NCBI GenBank assembly: GCA_903848655.1
Contig: CAINGT010000022.1
Span: 1-56,677, forward strand
Reading direction: 5' to 3'
Length of the DNA: 56,677 nucleotides
Source of the DNA: an uncultured Sphingomonadales bacterium
Lineage (GTDB): Bacteria > Pseudomonadota > Alphaproteobacteria > Sphingomonadales > Sphingomonadaceae
The position numbers and the translations under genes are program-made. Positions 35,971-45,263 of the stretch are shown piece after piece. The first letter of the stretch is position 1. Each line of letters starts with the position of its first letter. Under the pieces are notes generated by a model, which saw only the letters and a list, made by a program, of their open reading frames with translations, ran no database searches and was not told where the DNA came from.

Positions 35971-36501
35971 TTACACGATGGCTTCGGCCAGTGCGTGCCA
36001 CAGCCATGGGGCAAAGCTGCGCCACACTTCGATGTGAAATGCATCGGGTGCGGTTGGCCAGACTTGGATTTCGACCGTTTCAAACACCGTGCGCGTGGCA
36101 CTGCCCGGTGCCAGCCGTGCCAGATCGAGCGGGCAGCCGCGTTCCAACGCCAGCCGTGCGCCTTCGCCCGACACAGTAAAGCCGAGCGCGCGTGCCGACA
36201 CATCGACCACGCTGACGGGCAGGCCGGTCAAGACCGGCAATGCGGTGCCGGCTTCGAGCAGCGCATACCATTCGTCGGGGCCGAGCCGGGCAATCCCGTC
36301 AAGCACTGTGCCGATGCGGTCGGGCAGCGCGCGGCCCAGTGCGCTGCCAAGCAGCGCCGGATCACGCGCGCGCAAGGACCAGCGGCTGTGCGGGGCGGCG
36401 GGCGACAGCGTGACCGGGCGGCCGATTATCGCGCCGATGTGCGGCTTGGTGCCAACCGCGAGGTCGGCACCCGATTTGGCGAGCGGGGCGATCTCAAGCA
36501 T
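35971..36501 (-). CDS. soxG: sarcosine oxidase gamma subunit
   Basis: Small subunit of the heterotetrameric sarcosine oxidase, 176 residues. LGPDEWYALLEAG, VSVVDVSARALGFTVSGEGA, GCPLDLARLAPGSATRTVF and WRSFAPWLWHALAEA are typical SoxG features and resemble half of a GcvT-like fold. The start is ATG at 36501, with AAGGGAG 8 nt upstream; it overlaps the end of soxA by 8 nt. It is the last gene of the betaine-sarcosine operon. Confidence 0.92.
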   Translation of the reverse strand: MLEIAPLAKSGADLAVGTKPHIGAIIGRPVTLSPAAPHSRWSLRARDPALLGSALGRALPDRIGTVLDGIARLGPDEWYALLEAGTALPVLTGLPVSVVDVSARALGFTVSGEGARLALERGCPLDLARLAPGSATRTVFETVEIQVWPTAPDAFHIEVWRSFAPWLWHALAEAIV

Positions 36502-39358
36502 TGAGGCGGCTCCCTTCGGGGTCATGGAACACTGGCGCGGTTACTGTCGCGCGGATCACGGTGTCGGGCATCGGGATGAACACCATTTCGCCGATGCGCG
36601 CGCGGCCATCGGCGATCACCGCCAGCGCAATCGTACGGCCAAGCGCAACGCTGTGATAGGCTGAAGTCACATGGCCGATCATCGGCACCGGCACCGGTGC
36701 AGTGGGGTCGAGCACGACTTGCGCGCCTTCTTCGAGCAAGTCCTGCGGGCGTTCGGTCAACAGCCCGATGAATTGCTTGCGCCCCGGCGCGCTCATATCG
36801 GGCCGCGCGAGCGAGCGTTTGCCGACGAAATCGGGCTTTTTCTTGCCCACCGCCCAATCGAGCCCCATGTCATACGGCGTCATCGTGCCATCGGTATCCT
36901 GCCCGACGATGATAAAGCCCTTTTCCGCGCGCAAGACGTGCATCGCCTCGGTTCCATAGGGCGATATGCCATGCGCGCCGCCAGACCGCAGCACCGCATC
37001 CCACACTTTGCGGCCCTGATCGGCGGGAACATTGATTTCAAAGCCCAGTTCGCCGGTAAAGCTGACTCGAAACAGCCGCGTCGGTACCCCGGCAATCGTG
37101 CCTTCGCGCACCGCCATGTGCGGGAATGCCGCAGGCGAAAGGTCGATACCTTCGACCAGCGGCGCGATCACGTCGCGCGCGCGTGGGCCTTGCAGCGCGA
37201 TCACCGCCCATTGTTCGGTGGTCGACGTCAGCCACACATCGAGATCGGGCCATTCGGTCTGGAGGTAATCCTCCATCATGTTCAGCACGCGCGCCGCGCC
37301 ACCGGTAGTTGTGGTCAGGTGGAAGCGGTCATCCGCCAGTCGCGCCGAAACGCCATCGTCGATAATGAATCCATCTTCACGCAGCAGCAGGCCATAGCGG
37401 CAGCGGCCCGGGGCCAACCCTTTCCAGGGATTGGTATACATGCGGTTGAGGAATTCGGCGGCATCAGGCCCCACCACTTCGATCTTGCCGAGTGTCGAGG
37501 CATCGAACACGCCAACGCGTTCGCGCACTGCGGTGCATTCGCGCAGCACGGCGGAATGCATGTCTTCGCCACCTTGCGGAAAATAGCGCGCGCGCCGCCA
37601 GTTGCCGACGTTTTCGAACACTGCGCCTTGCAGATTGGCCCAATCGTCGATCACCGATTTGCGCACCGGCTGAAACAGCGCGCCTTTGTGATGGCCAAGC
37701 AAGGCCCCGAAAGTTTGCGGGGTATAAGGCGGGCGGAACGTGGTCAGTCCGATATCGCTGACCGGACGGCCCAAGGCTTCCGACGCAATCTGCAAGCCAT
37801 TGAGATTGCTTGTCTTACCCTGATCGGTCGCCATGCCATTGGTGGTATAGCGCTTGATATGTTCGATTGAGCGGAACCCTTCTTGCACCGCCAGATGGAT
37901 ATCGCGCGCTTTGACGTCGTTTTGAAAATCGACGAACGCGGTCTGCGATCGCACCGGCAAGGCATTGGGCAAGACCGCTGTCACCACGCCTGCGCCAAAG
38001 TCCCATTCGCCTGCGCAAGCCCCGACCGCGCGGGTGTTTTCCAACGCGGTGCCGGGCAGATAGGCCCCCCACGCATCGCTCCACACCAGACTGCCTTTGG
38101 CATGGCTCCACAAATGCACGCTCGGCGTCCAGCCCCCGGCCATCAGCACCGTGTCGCACGCGATACGCCGCGAAGGGCCGGTGCCATCGCTGGCAAATGT
38201 CACGCCTTTGACCGCGTGCCGCCCCGCCACGCGGGTGATCGCGGCACCGGTATGCACCGCGATGCCCATGGCGCGCGCGGCTTCGGCCAGATCACCGGAC
38301 ACGACATGGCGCACATCGATGATTGCGGCAATCGTTACCCCTGCGGCAGCCATCGCCAGCGCATCGTGCCAGCCGCTGTCGTGCGCGGCCATCACCACGA
38401 CTTGCCGCCCGACCGCGACGCCAAACCGCAGCGCGAGCGACCGCGCCGCACTCGCCAGCATCACGCCGGGAACATCGTTGCCGTTGAACACCAGCGGGCG
38501 TTCGATTGCGCCTTGCGCCAGTACGACTTCGCCCGCGCGGATACGCCACAGCTTTTCGCGCGCGCCTTGCGATACCGCCGGTTCAAGATAATCGGTCAGT
38601 TGCTGCGTCGCGCCGATGAAGTTCTGGTGGTAAAATCCGAACGCCGTCGTGCGGGTCAGCACCATGACATTGCTGCACGAATAGAGTTCCTGCTTCAGCG
38701 CCATCAGCACGGGCCATTGCGCCGGATCGGCCAGCGCGCCGCCGCCCAGTTCATCGCCTTCGTCGATCAGGATGACCCGCCCGCCGCTTTGCGCCGCCGC
38801 CAGCGCCGCGTCGATCCCGGCGCGACCGCCACCGACCACCAGCACTTCGCAATGCGCATATGTCGCGTCATAATGGTCGGGATCCCGCTCGACCGGGCTT
38901 TCACCCAGCCCCGCCAGCCGCCGGATCACCGGCTCATAGAGCTTTTCCCATGCCGAGCGTGGCCACATGAACGTCTTGTTGTAAAATCCGGCGGGGAACA
39001 GCGGCGCGAACACATCGTTGAGCGCGACCACATCCCAGCGCAGCGATGGCCAGCGGTTCTGGCTGATGGCGTTGAGGCCGGGATAGAGCCACACTTGCGT
39101 GCTGCGCACATTGGGGGTGACACGCGCCGCGCCACGATTGATGCTGACCAGCGCGTTGCATTCTTCGCTGCCAATGCCGAGCAGTCCGCGCGGACGGTGG
39201 TATTTGAACGAGCGGCCCACCAGCACGATGCCCGCCCCCGCCATTGCCGAAGCGAGCGTATCGCCGGCAAAACCCTGATAATCGCGCCCGTCAAAGCGGA
39301 AGTTGATCGTGCGATGGCGGTCGATCCGGCCACCGGCGGGCAGGCGATAGCCGGTCAT
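36494..39358 (-). CDS. soxA: sarcosine oxidase alpha subunit
   Basis: Large subunit of 954 residues. With SoxB, D and G it oxidises sarcosine to glycine and H2O2 and passes the one-carbon unit to tetrahydrofolate. The N-terminal ferredoxin-like domain (INFRFDGRDYQGFAGDTLAS) is followed by an NAD-binding Rossmann domain (VLVVGGGRAGIDAALAAA) and a C-terminal GcvT-like tetrahydrofolate domain (RVSFTGELGFEINVPAD, DMGLDWAVGKKKPDFVGKRS). The ATG overlaps the soxD TGA as ATGA. Length agrees with known alpha subunits of about 960-1000 residues. Confidence 0.96.
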   Translation of the reverse strand: MTGYRLPAGGRIDRHRTINFRFDGRDYQGFAGDTLASAMAGAGIVLVGRSFKYHRPRGLLGIGSEECNALVSINRGAARVTPNVRSTQVWLYPGLNAISQNRWPSLRWDVVALNDVFAPLFPAGFYNKTFMWPRSAWEKLYEPVIRRLAGLGESPVERDPDHYDATYAHCEVLVVGGGRAGIDAALAAAQSGGRVILIDEGDELGGGALADPAQWPVLMALKQELYSCSNVMVLTRTTAFGFYHQNFIGATQQLTDYLEPAVSQGAREKLWRIRAGEVVLAQGAIERPLVFNGNDVPGVMLASAARSLALRFGVAVGRQVVVMAAHDSGWHDALAMAAAGVTIAAIIDVRHVVSGDLAEAARAMGIAVHTGAAITRVAGRHAVKGVTFASDGTGPSRRIACDTVLMAGGWTPSVHLWSHAKGSLVWSDAWGAYLPGTALENTRAVGACAGEWDFGAGVVTAVLPNALPVRSQTAFVDFQNDVKARDIHLAVQEGFRSIEHIKRYTTNGMATDQGKTSNLNGLQIASEALGRPVSDIGLTTFRPPYTPQTFGALLGHHKGALFQPVRKSVIDDWANLQGAVFENVGNWRRARYFPQGGEDMHSAVLRECTAVRERVGVFDASTLGKIEVVGPDAAEFLNRMYTNPWKGLAPGRCRYGLLLREDGFIIDDGVSARLADDRFHLTTTTGGAARVLNMMEDYLQTEWPDLDVWLTSTTEQWAVIALQGPRARDVIAPLVEGIDLSPAAFPHMAVREGTIAGVPTRLFRVSFTGELGFEINVPADQGRKVWDAVLRSGGAHGISPYGTEAMHVLRAEKGFIIVGQDTDGTMTPYDMGLDWAVGKKKPDFVGKRSLARPDMSAPGRKQFIGLLTERPQDLLEEGAQVVLDPTAPVPVPMIGHVTSAYHSVALGRTIALAVIADGRARIGEMVFIPMPDTVIRATVTAPVFHDPEGSRLNA

Positions 39359-39642
39359 GCCACGCCTCCGTCAGGCCGCGCTTCGCCGGTTTTGTAGGTC
39401 ACGGTGAAACGGTCGGTCACCGTATCGCGCACGGCGTTGAAAAACCGCGCGCAGCCATGAATATGCCGCCAGCGTTCGGCGTGCAGCCCGCGGGGATTGG
39501 CGCGGATATAGAGATAGGTTTCCCATTCGCGATCAGTCAGCGCGGCGGGGTCATGCGGGCGCGCAATATGCGCCTGTCCACCATAAGTGAACTCGATTTC
39601 GGGCCGGTCTTGTTCGCAATAAGGGCAATGGATCAGGATCAT
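39355..39642 (-). CDS. soxD: sarcosine oxidase delta subunit
   Basis: Zinc-binding small subunit of 95 residues. MILIHCPYCEQDRPEIEFTY supplies Cys6 and Cys9; RHIHGCARFFNAVRDTV supplies His60 and Cys64, the other likely zinc ligands. YLYIRANPRGLHAERWRH is a family hallmark. It begins 11 nt after the soxB stop and overlaps soxA by ATGA. Longer frames upstream are shadows of soxB. Confidence 0.95.
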   Translation of the reverse strand: MILIHCPYCEQDRPEIEFTYGGQAHIARPHDPAALTDREWETYLYIRANPRGLHAERWRHIHGCARFFNAVRDTVTDRFTVTYKTGEARPDGGVA

Positions 39643-39653
39643 CGGGGTTCTCG

Positions 39654-40907
39654 TCAATGCGCGACAGCGGCGGCGGCGGCTTCGTCGATCAGCCGCCCGT
39701 TGCGAAACCGGTCGAGGTTGAACGGCGCGTTGATCGCGTGCGGTGCATCGTGCGCGATGGTATGCGCCAGCAGGTCCGCTGCGCCCGGCGTCGCCTTGAA
39801 CCCGCCGGTGCCCCAGCCGCAATTGACATAGAGCCCCGGCACCGGGGTCTTGGCAAGGATCGGCGACCGGTCGGGCGTGACATCGACGATCCCGCCCCAG
39901 GTGCGCAACATCCGCATCCGCGTAAAGATCGGAAAGATTTCGCAGATTGCCGCCAGCGTGTGCTCGATAATGTGCAACGCGCCGCGTTGCGAATAGCTGA
40001 CATATTGGTCGGTGCCCGCGCCGATCACCAGTTCGCCTTTGTCCGACTGGCTGATATAAGCGTGCACAGTGTTCGACATCACCACGCAGGGGAAAATCGG
40101 TTTGACCGGTTCGGACACCAGCGCCTGCAAGGGATAGCTTTCGAGCGGAAAGTCCAGCCCGGCCATTTTCATCACCAGCGAGGTGCTGCCCGCCGCCGAT
40201 ACGCCGATCTTGGTCGCGCCGATAAAGCCGCGTTCGGTTTCGACCCCCAGCACCGCGCCATCGGGCCCGCGTCGAATCCCCGTGACCGCGCAATTCTGGA
40301 TGATATCCACCCCGCGCGCCACCGCGCCGCGCGCATAGCCCCACGCCACGCTGTCATGCCGCGCGGTGCCGCCGCGCCGTTGCAGCGCGCCGCCGAGCAC
40401 CGGATGGCGGGCATTGGCGGCGATGTCGAGCGGCGGGCAATAGGCCTTGCACTGATCGGGGGTCAGCCATTCGTTGTCCACGCCGTTCAGCCGGTTGGCG
40501 TGAATATGCCGCTTGAAGCTTTGCACATCATGCACATTGTGCGCCAGCATCAGCACGCCGCGCTTGGAATACATCACGTTGTAGTTGAGTTCCTGGCTCA
40601 ACCCGTCCCACAGCTTGACCGCGTGATCGTACAGATGCGCGGATTCGTCGTAGAGATAGTTTGACCGGATGATCGTGGTGTTGCGCCCGGCATTGCCGCC
40701 GCCCAGCCAGCCCTTTTCGATCACCGCGACGTTGGAAATGCCATATTTGGTGGCGAGGTAATAGGCCGCGCCCAGCCCGTGCCCGCCTGCACCGATGATG
40801 ATGACATCATAGGCCGCCTTGGGCGCTTTGTCGGGCCAGTGTTCGGGCCAGCCGCGATGCCCGTCAAACGCCTGGGCCAGCAAGTTGAGTCCGGAAAAGC
40901 GCTTCAT
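39654..40907 (-). CDS. soxB: sarcosine oxidase beta subunit
   Basis: Flavin-carrying catalytic subunit of 417 residues. The FAD-binding Rossmann motif is [19 protein letters not shown], followed by [40 protein letters not shown] includes the His that in characterised enzymes links covalently to [18 protein letters not shown] near the end is also typical. It is the first sox gene after gbcA, separated by 78 bp. Confidence 0.96.
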   Translation of the reverse strand: MKRFSGLNLLAQAFDGHRGWPEHWPDKAPKAAYDVIIIGAGGHGLGAAYYLATKYGISNVAVIEKGWLGGGNAGRNTTIIRSNYLYDESAHLYDHAVKLWDGLSQELNYNVMYSKRGVLMLAHNVHDVQSFKRHIHANRLNGVDNEWLTPDQCKAYCPPLDIAANARHPVLGGALQRRGGTARHDSVAWGYARGAVARGVDIIQNCAVTGIRRGPDGAVLGVETERGFIGATKIGVSAAGSTSLVMKMAGLDFPLESYPLQALVSEPVKPIFPCVVMSNTVHAYISQSDKGELVIGAGTDQYVSYSQRGALHIIEHTLAAICEIFPIFTRMRMLRTWGGIVDVTPDRSPILAKTPVPGLYVNCGWGTGGFKATPGAADLLAHTIAHDAPHAINAPFNLDRFRNGRLIDEAAAAAVAH

Positions 40908-40985
40908 CGTCCGATTATCCCGTGCAAGCCCCAGCCATGGCCGCCGCGCTGGATAGCGGCAATGCGCCCCGAAGGGCAGGCCGTA

Positions 40986-42239
40986 TTAACCCAGCGCTTT
41001 TACGCTCGCATCAACGTAAAAAGTCTTGAACGCATCGACGAGCTTTTCTTCGACCGAATAAAACCCCTGCCGATAGCCCGCGCTGGTAATGCCGCGATGG
41101 TTCACCGCCGACAGATAGCTATCTTGCGCGTTGGTCGCGCGCCAGACGGCGGTCAGATTGGCGGGATCATAATCGACGCCTTCGACCGCGTCTTCGTGCA
41201 CCAGCCAACTCGTGCGCAGCAGCGTCTTGTCCGGCCCGAGCGGGGTAAGCGAAAAGGTCACGACATGGTCGTTGCAGAAATGGTGCCAGCTGTTGGGCTG
41301 GGTCCAGACCGACAGGCTGGATGGTTCGTCCAGCCCGTGCGCCCAGATCGGCAGCCGACTGGCCGGGCGGCCATCGAGCGTCTGCGACACCGCGCCATGC
41401 GCCAGCGGCAGCCGCGCGACGCGGTGCCAGCCATCCTGCCCGCCGAAATCCTGCGGGAATTCGATCAGGTCGTGGAATATCCCCAAATCTTTCCAGTGCT
41501 GGCGCTGCGCTTCGAGCATGGCGTCAAACGCGCTGTCATCGACAACATCGTCCGCGCCGTCTTCGGGCAGACCTTTGCCAAAGCCGTAGGTCGAGAGCGA
41601 TTTGAGCAGTTCGGGATGGTTCTGGTCGCAGTGATAGCACTCGCGGTTGTTTTCCATCACCAGCTTCCAGTTCGCCGGTTCGATCAGATCGTCCTGCACC
41701 GCGACTTTCAGCTTATCGAGGTTGTAGAGCGACACTTGTTCGGCAATATCAGGCTTGGCGCGGCCAAACGGCGGCGGATTGTCCGCCAAGCATACGAACA
41801 GCAGCCCGGCGACATTTTCCAGCGCCACCGGCACCAGCCCATGATCGGCTTTGTCAAACCCTTCGGGCATATTGCGGGCGGCCAGCAATTTGCCATCAAG
41901 GTTATAAGTCCAGAAGTGATAAGGGCAGATCAGCCGGGGTGAATTGCCGCTTGCCGCCTCGCACAGCTGAGCGCCGCGATGGCGGCAACTGTTGTGGAAC
42001 GCGCGGATTTCACCATCGCGCCCGCGCACGATGATCACCTGATTGCTGCCGAGTTCGAACAGGAACCAGTCGCCCGGCGCTTTGGCATGGGCGACGGTCC
42101 CGGCATAGAGCCACACCGATTTCAGCATCACTTCGGTGTCGAAGCGATAGGCTTCTTCGCCAACGTAAAGCGCTTGCGGCAGGGTTACGCCGGGGCGGTT
42201 CTGCGCGAGCAACTGGGCAATCGTGTCGAACTGTTTCAT
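40986..42239 (-). CDS. gbcA: Rieske-type glycine betaine oxygenase subunit (GbcA-like)
   Basis: Terminal oxygenase of 417 residues that is expected to demethylate glycine betaine to dimethylglycine. The Rieske cluster ligands are in SCRHRGAQLC and ICPYHFWTYN; the mononuclear iron site is in NWKLVMENNRECYHCDQNHP, with His-X4-His. The start ATG at 42239 has GGAG 8 nt upstream and lies 4 nt after the dimethylglycine dehydrogenase stop. The substrate call relies on similarity to GbcA-type proteins and on neighbours that consume dimethylglycine and sarcosine; stachydrine or carnitine oxygenases are related alternatives. No gbcB ferredoxin reductase gene is adjacent. Confidence 0.85.
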   Translation of the reverse strand: MKQFDTIAQLLAQNRPGVTLPQALYVGEEAYRFDTEVMLKSVWLYAGTVAHAKAPGDWFLFELGSNQVIIVRGRDGEIRAFHNSCRHRGAQLCEAASGNSPRLICPYHFWTYNLDGKLLAARNMPEGFDKADHGLVPVALENVAGLLFVCLADNPPPFGRAKPDIAEQVSLYNLDKLKVAVQDDLIEPANWKLVMENNRECYHCDQNHPELLKSLSTYGFGKGLPEDGADDVVDDSAFDAMLEAQRQHWKDLGIFHDLIEFPQDFGGQDGWHRVARLPLAHGAVSQTLDGRPASRLPIWAHGLDEPSSLSVWTQPNSWHHFCNDHVVTFSLTPLGPDKTLLRTSWLVHEDAVEGVDYDPANLTAVWRATNAQDSYLSAVNHRGITSAGYRQGFYSVEEKLVDAFKTFYVDASVKALG

Positions 42240-42243
42240 GCGA

Positions 42244-44751
42244 TCAACTCCGCAAGGCGTGGTTGTCCGGGTCAAACGGCGAATCCGCGATCACGACCGC
42301 CTGATGCGATTTGCCAAGGATGACGATTTCAAGCGCCGTGCCAAGCGCGGCGTGGTCGGGCGCGACCATCGCCAGCGCCAGACTTTTTGCCACGCGCCAG
42401 CCATAGCCCCCCGATGTCACGCGCCCGACCAGCACGCCATCGCGATAGACCGGTTCGGACCCGCGCGCATCGGCATCGGTCACACCCATGACTTCAAGCG
42501 TGACCAATTGCCACTGCGGCCCCGCAGCCTGCCGCGCAAGCAGCCCGTCGCGCCCTTTGAACGCTGGCTTTTTGGTGCTGATGAACCGGCCCAGCCCGCT
42601 TTCATGCGCGCTATATTCGGTCGACAGTTCGCGCGGGATCAGCTTGTAGCTTTTTTCCAGCGCCATCGCGGTCATCGCGCGAATGCCAAACGGCTTGATG
42701 CCGAATTCCGCGCCCGCCGCCATCAGCGTGTCGAAGATATAGGTCTGCATTTCGATCGGATGATGGATTTCCCAGCCCAGTTCGCCGATGAAATTGACCC
42801 GCAGCGCATCAACCCGCGCCGCGCCGACCGAGATCACTTGCCCGGTCAACCACGGGAACGCCGCATTCGACAGATCGGCGCGCGTGACTTTTGCGAGCAC
42901 ATCGCGCGCGCGCGGCCCGGCCAGCACCAGCACGCCCATCGCCGTGGTCAGCCGCTCGAACCGCACCGAGCCGTCGGTGGGCAACGCCTTGATCAGATAG
43001 TCGTGATCGTGGCGTTCGAGCGCGCCTGCCGAAACCAGATAATAGCTGTGTGGCCCGCGCTTGTAGACGGTAAATTCGGCGCGCACCCCGCCCTGATCGG
43101 TCAAAAGGTACGACAGCGACAGTTTGCCCTGCTTTTTGGGCACCACGTTCGACAACAAGCCGTTGAGCCAGTCTTCGGCACCAGGGCCGGAAATCATGCA
43201 TTTGGCAAAGGCGCTCATGTCCTGAATGCCGACATGTTCGCTGACATGGCGGCATTCGGCACCAACGAAATCGAAATAGTTTGACCGGCGGAACGACCAC
43301 TTTTCGCGGATCGGTTCACCCGCCACGACCGGGTGGTTGTCATTGAGGATGACATCGGCCTTGTCGAGATCGGCTTCGGTCAAGTGATAGCCCGGCGGGG
43401 CAAACCAGTTCGGACGCTCCCACCCGAACACGCTGCCGAACACCGCGCCCAGCGCCTTCATCCGGTCATAGCACGGGGTGCGGCGCAGTGCGCGCGCGGC
43501 TTCGCGCTCTTCATCGGGGTAATGGATCGAGAACACTTTGGCATAAGCTTCTTCGTTCTTTTCGATCAGATAGCCTTCACCGGCATAGTCGCCAAAGCGG
43601 CGCGGATCGACGCCCATCATATCGATGGTCGGTTCGCCATCAACGATCCAGTGCGCGAGTTGCCAGCCCGCGCCCCCGGCGGCGGTGATCCCGAACGAAT
43701 GGCCTTCGTTGAGCCAGAAGTTCCTGGCACCCCATGCCGGGCCGACAATCGGCGAACCATCGGGGGTATAAGCAATCGCGCCGTTGTAGACGCGCTTGAC
43801 CCCGACTTCGCCGAATGCAGGCACGCGCGCGATGGCGGACAGGATGTACGGCTCCAGCCGTTCGAGCGCATCGGGAAACAGTTCGTATTCGCTGTTCGCC
43901 GCCGGGCCGTTCACATAGCACGCGGGCGCGCCGACTTCATACGGCCCGAGCAGCAGGCCGCCCGCTTCTTCGCGCATGTACCAACTGGCGTCGGATTCGC
44001 GCAGCACGCCCATTTCGGGCAAGCCCTGCCGCTTGCGCTCCATGATCGCGGGGTGCTGTTCGGTCACGATATATTGGTGTTCGACCGGGATCACCGGAAT
44101 ATCCAGCCCGATCATCGCGCCGGTCTGGCGGGCAAAGTTGCCGCTCGCCGACACGACGTGCTCGCACGTCACCTCGCCCTGATCGGTGGTCACCACCCAT
44201 TCGCCATTGGGCTTTTGCGTGATGGCGGTAACAGTGGTGTTGCGCTGGATCGTTGCGCCGCGCTGCCGCGCGCCTTTGGCCAGCGCCTGCGTCAGATCGG
44301 CGGGCTGGATATAGCCATCGGCGGGGTGCTGGATCGCGCCGAGAATATTGGCGGTATCGGCCAGCGGCCAGACTTCGCGCACTTGTTCGGGGGTCAGCCA
44401 GTTGACATCGACGCCGATGGTCTTGGCCACGCCCGCGTAATAGCGGTATTCGTCCATCCGGTCGGGGCTGGTGGCAAGGCGGATATTGGTGACATTGGAA
44501 AACCCGACATTCAGCCCGGTTTCGGCTTCGAGGCTGGGATAGAGCTCGACCGAATACTGATGCAGCTTGCCCACCGAATAGCTGAGGTTGAACAGCGGCA
44601 GCAGCCCGGCGGCGTGCCATGTCGAGCCAGAGGTCAATTCCTTGCGCTCGATCAGCATGACATCCGACCAGCCCAGCCGCGCCAGATGGTAAAGCGTGCT
44701 CACGCCGACCACACCACCACCGATAACCACCACACGCGCGCTCGTCTTCAT
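42244..44751 (-). CDS. dimethylglycine dehydrogenase-like FAD/GcvT fusion protein
   Basis: Oxidative demethylase of 835 residues, expected to convert dimethylglycine to sarcosine (or sarcosine to glycine) with tetrahydrofolate as C1 acceptor. The N-terminal FAD domain begins VVVIGGGVVGVSTLYHLA; ELTSGSTWHAAGLLPLFNLS contains the His of the covalent flavin link in mitochondrial DMGDH/SARDH. The C-terminal half is GcvT-like (VNFIGELGWEIHHPIEMQ, RPNWFAPPG in the linker). The start at 44751 (MKTSARVVV) follows GAGGA. It is the first gene of the six-gene betaine operon. DMGDH and SARDH are hard to tell apart; the presence of SoxBDAG favours dimethylglycine. Confidence 0.88.
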   Translation of the reverse strand: MKTSARVVVIGGGVVGVSTLYHLARLGWSDVMLIERKELTSGSTWHAAGLLPLFNLSYSVGKLHQYSVELYPSLEAETGLNVGFSNVTNIRLATSPDRMDEYRYYAGVAKTIGVDVNWLTPEQVREVWPLADTANILGAIQHPADGYIQPADLTQALAKGARQRGATIQRNTTVTAITQKPNGEWVVTTDQGEVTCEHVVSASGNFARQTGAMIGLDIPVIPVEHQYIVTEQHPAIMERKRQGLPEMGVLRESDASWYMREEAGGLLLGPYEVGAPACYVNGPAANSEYELFPDALERLEPYILSAIARVPAFGEVGVKRVYNGAIAYTPDGSPIVGPAWGARNFWLNEGHSFGITAAGGAGWQLAHWIVDGEPTIDMMGVDPRRFGDYAGEGYLIEKNEEAYAKVFSIHYPDEEREAARALRRTPCYDRMKALGAVFGSVFGWERPNWFAPPGYHLTEADLDKADVILNDNHPVVAGEPIREKWSFRRSNYFDFVGAECRHVSEHVGIQDMSAFAKCMISGPGAEDWLNGLLSNVVPKKQGKLSLSYLLTDQGGVRAEFTVYKRGPHSYYLVSAGALERHDHDYLIKALPTDGSVRFERLTTAMGVLVLAGPRARDVLAKVTRADLSNAAFPWLTGQVISVGAARVDALRVNFIGELGWEIHHPIEMQTYIFDTLMAAGAEFGIKPFGIRAMTAMALEKSYKLIPRELSTEYSAHESGLGRFISTKKPAFKGRDGLLARQAAGPQWQLVTLEVMGVTDADARGSEPVYRDGVLVGRVTSGGYGWRVAKSLALAMVAPDHAALGTALEIVILGKSHQAVVIADSPFDPDNHALRS

Positions 44752-45263
44752 GCCGGATCCTCGGGCTGATTGTGCATGGGCGGTTATGCCACCAACGCCA
44801 AGCGCTCGCAAACCCGCGTATCGCCATACGAAACACTAATCCTGAATATCAGCCGGTTTAATCCTTGGGTCAAAGGCCGCATCCGGGTAAAATTCGCAGA
44901 AAAGTTTATGACCAACATTAGCGTTGATAATTTTCTGCGCGATGCGGCAGATCAATCGCCCGCTGAAATTGCCGCTGCCCCACCATAAAACACTCATACA
45001 AAACACTATTCGGGCAAAAAAAGCCCCCTCTCCTTCATGGGAGGGGGTTGGGGGTGGGGGCCATCGTCGAAGTAAGAGCTCGACGCACGCCCCCACCCCC
45101 AGCCCCTCCCCTGAAGGAGAGGGGAGAAAGAAAGCGCACAAGCAACCCCAGCCACCCCGCCCGCACTTGCCCCCATCCGCCGTTTCGGGCAGATTTGCCC
45201 CATAGGGAAACAACTGCCGCGCCAACGCGGCAGCGTCCGATGGCTTATGAAGGGAAGCTATCC
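44752..45263. other. divergent regulatory gap between the betaine operon and the TonB receptor
   Basis: This 512-bp gap separates two divergent units. The left half (44752-45015) is less GC-rich and should hold the promoters of the betaine operon; the right half is dominated by family B repeat DNA. I see no gene, and the regulator is not encoded here. Confidence 0.6.
45022..45125. repeat. family B GC-rich inverted repeat, copy 1
   Basis: Two arms of about 36-40 bp in inverse orientation: CCCCCTCTCCTTCATGGGAG plus GGGGGTTGGGGGTGGGGGCC on the left, and GCCCCCACCCCCAGCCCCTC plus CCCTGAAGGAGAGGGG on the right, separated by about 26 bp. Similar elements are at 49917 and 56637. Confidence 0.85.
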
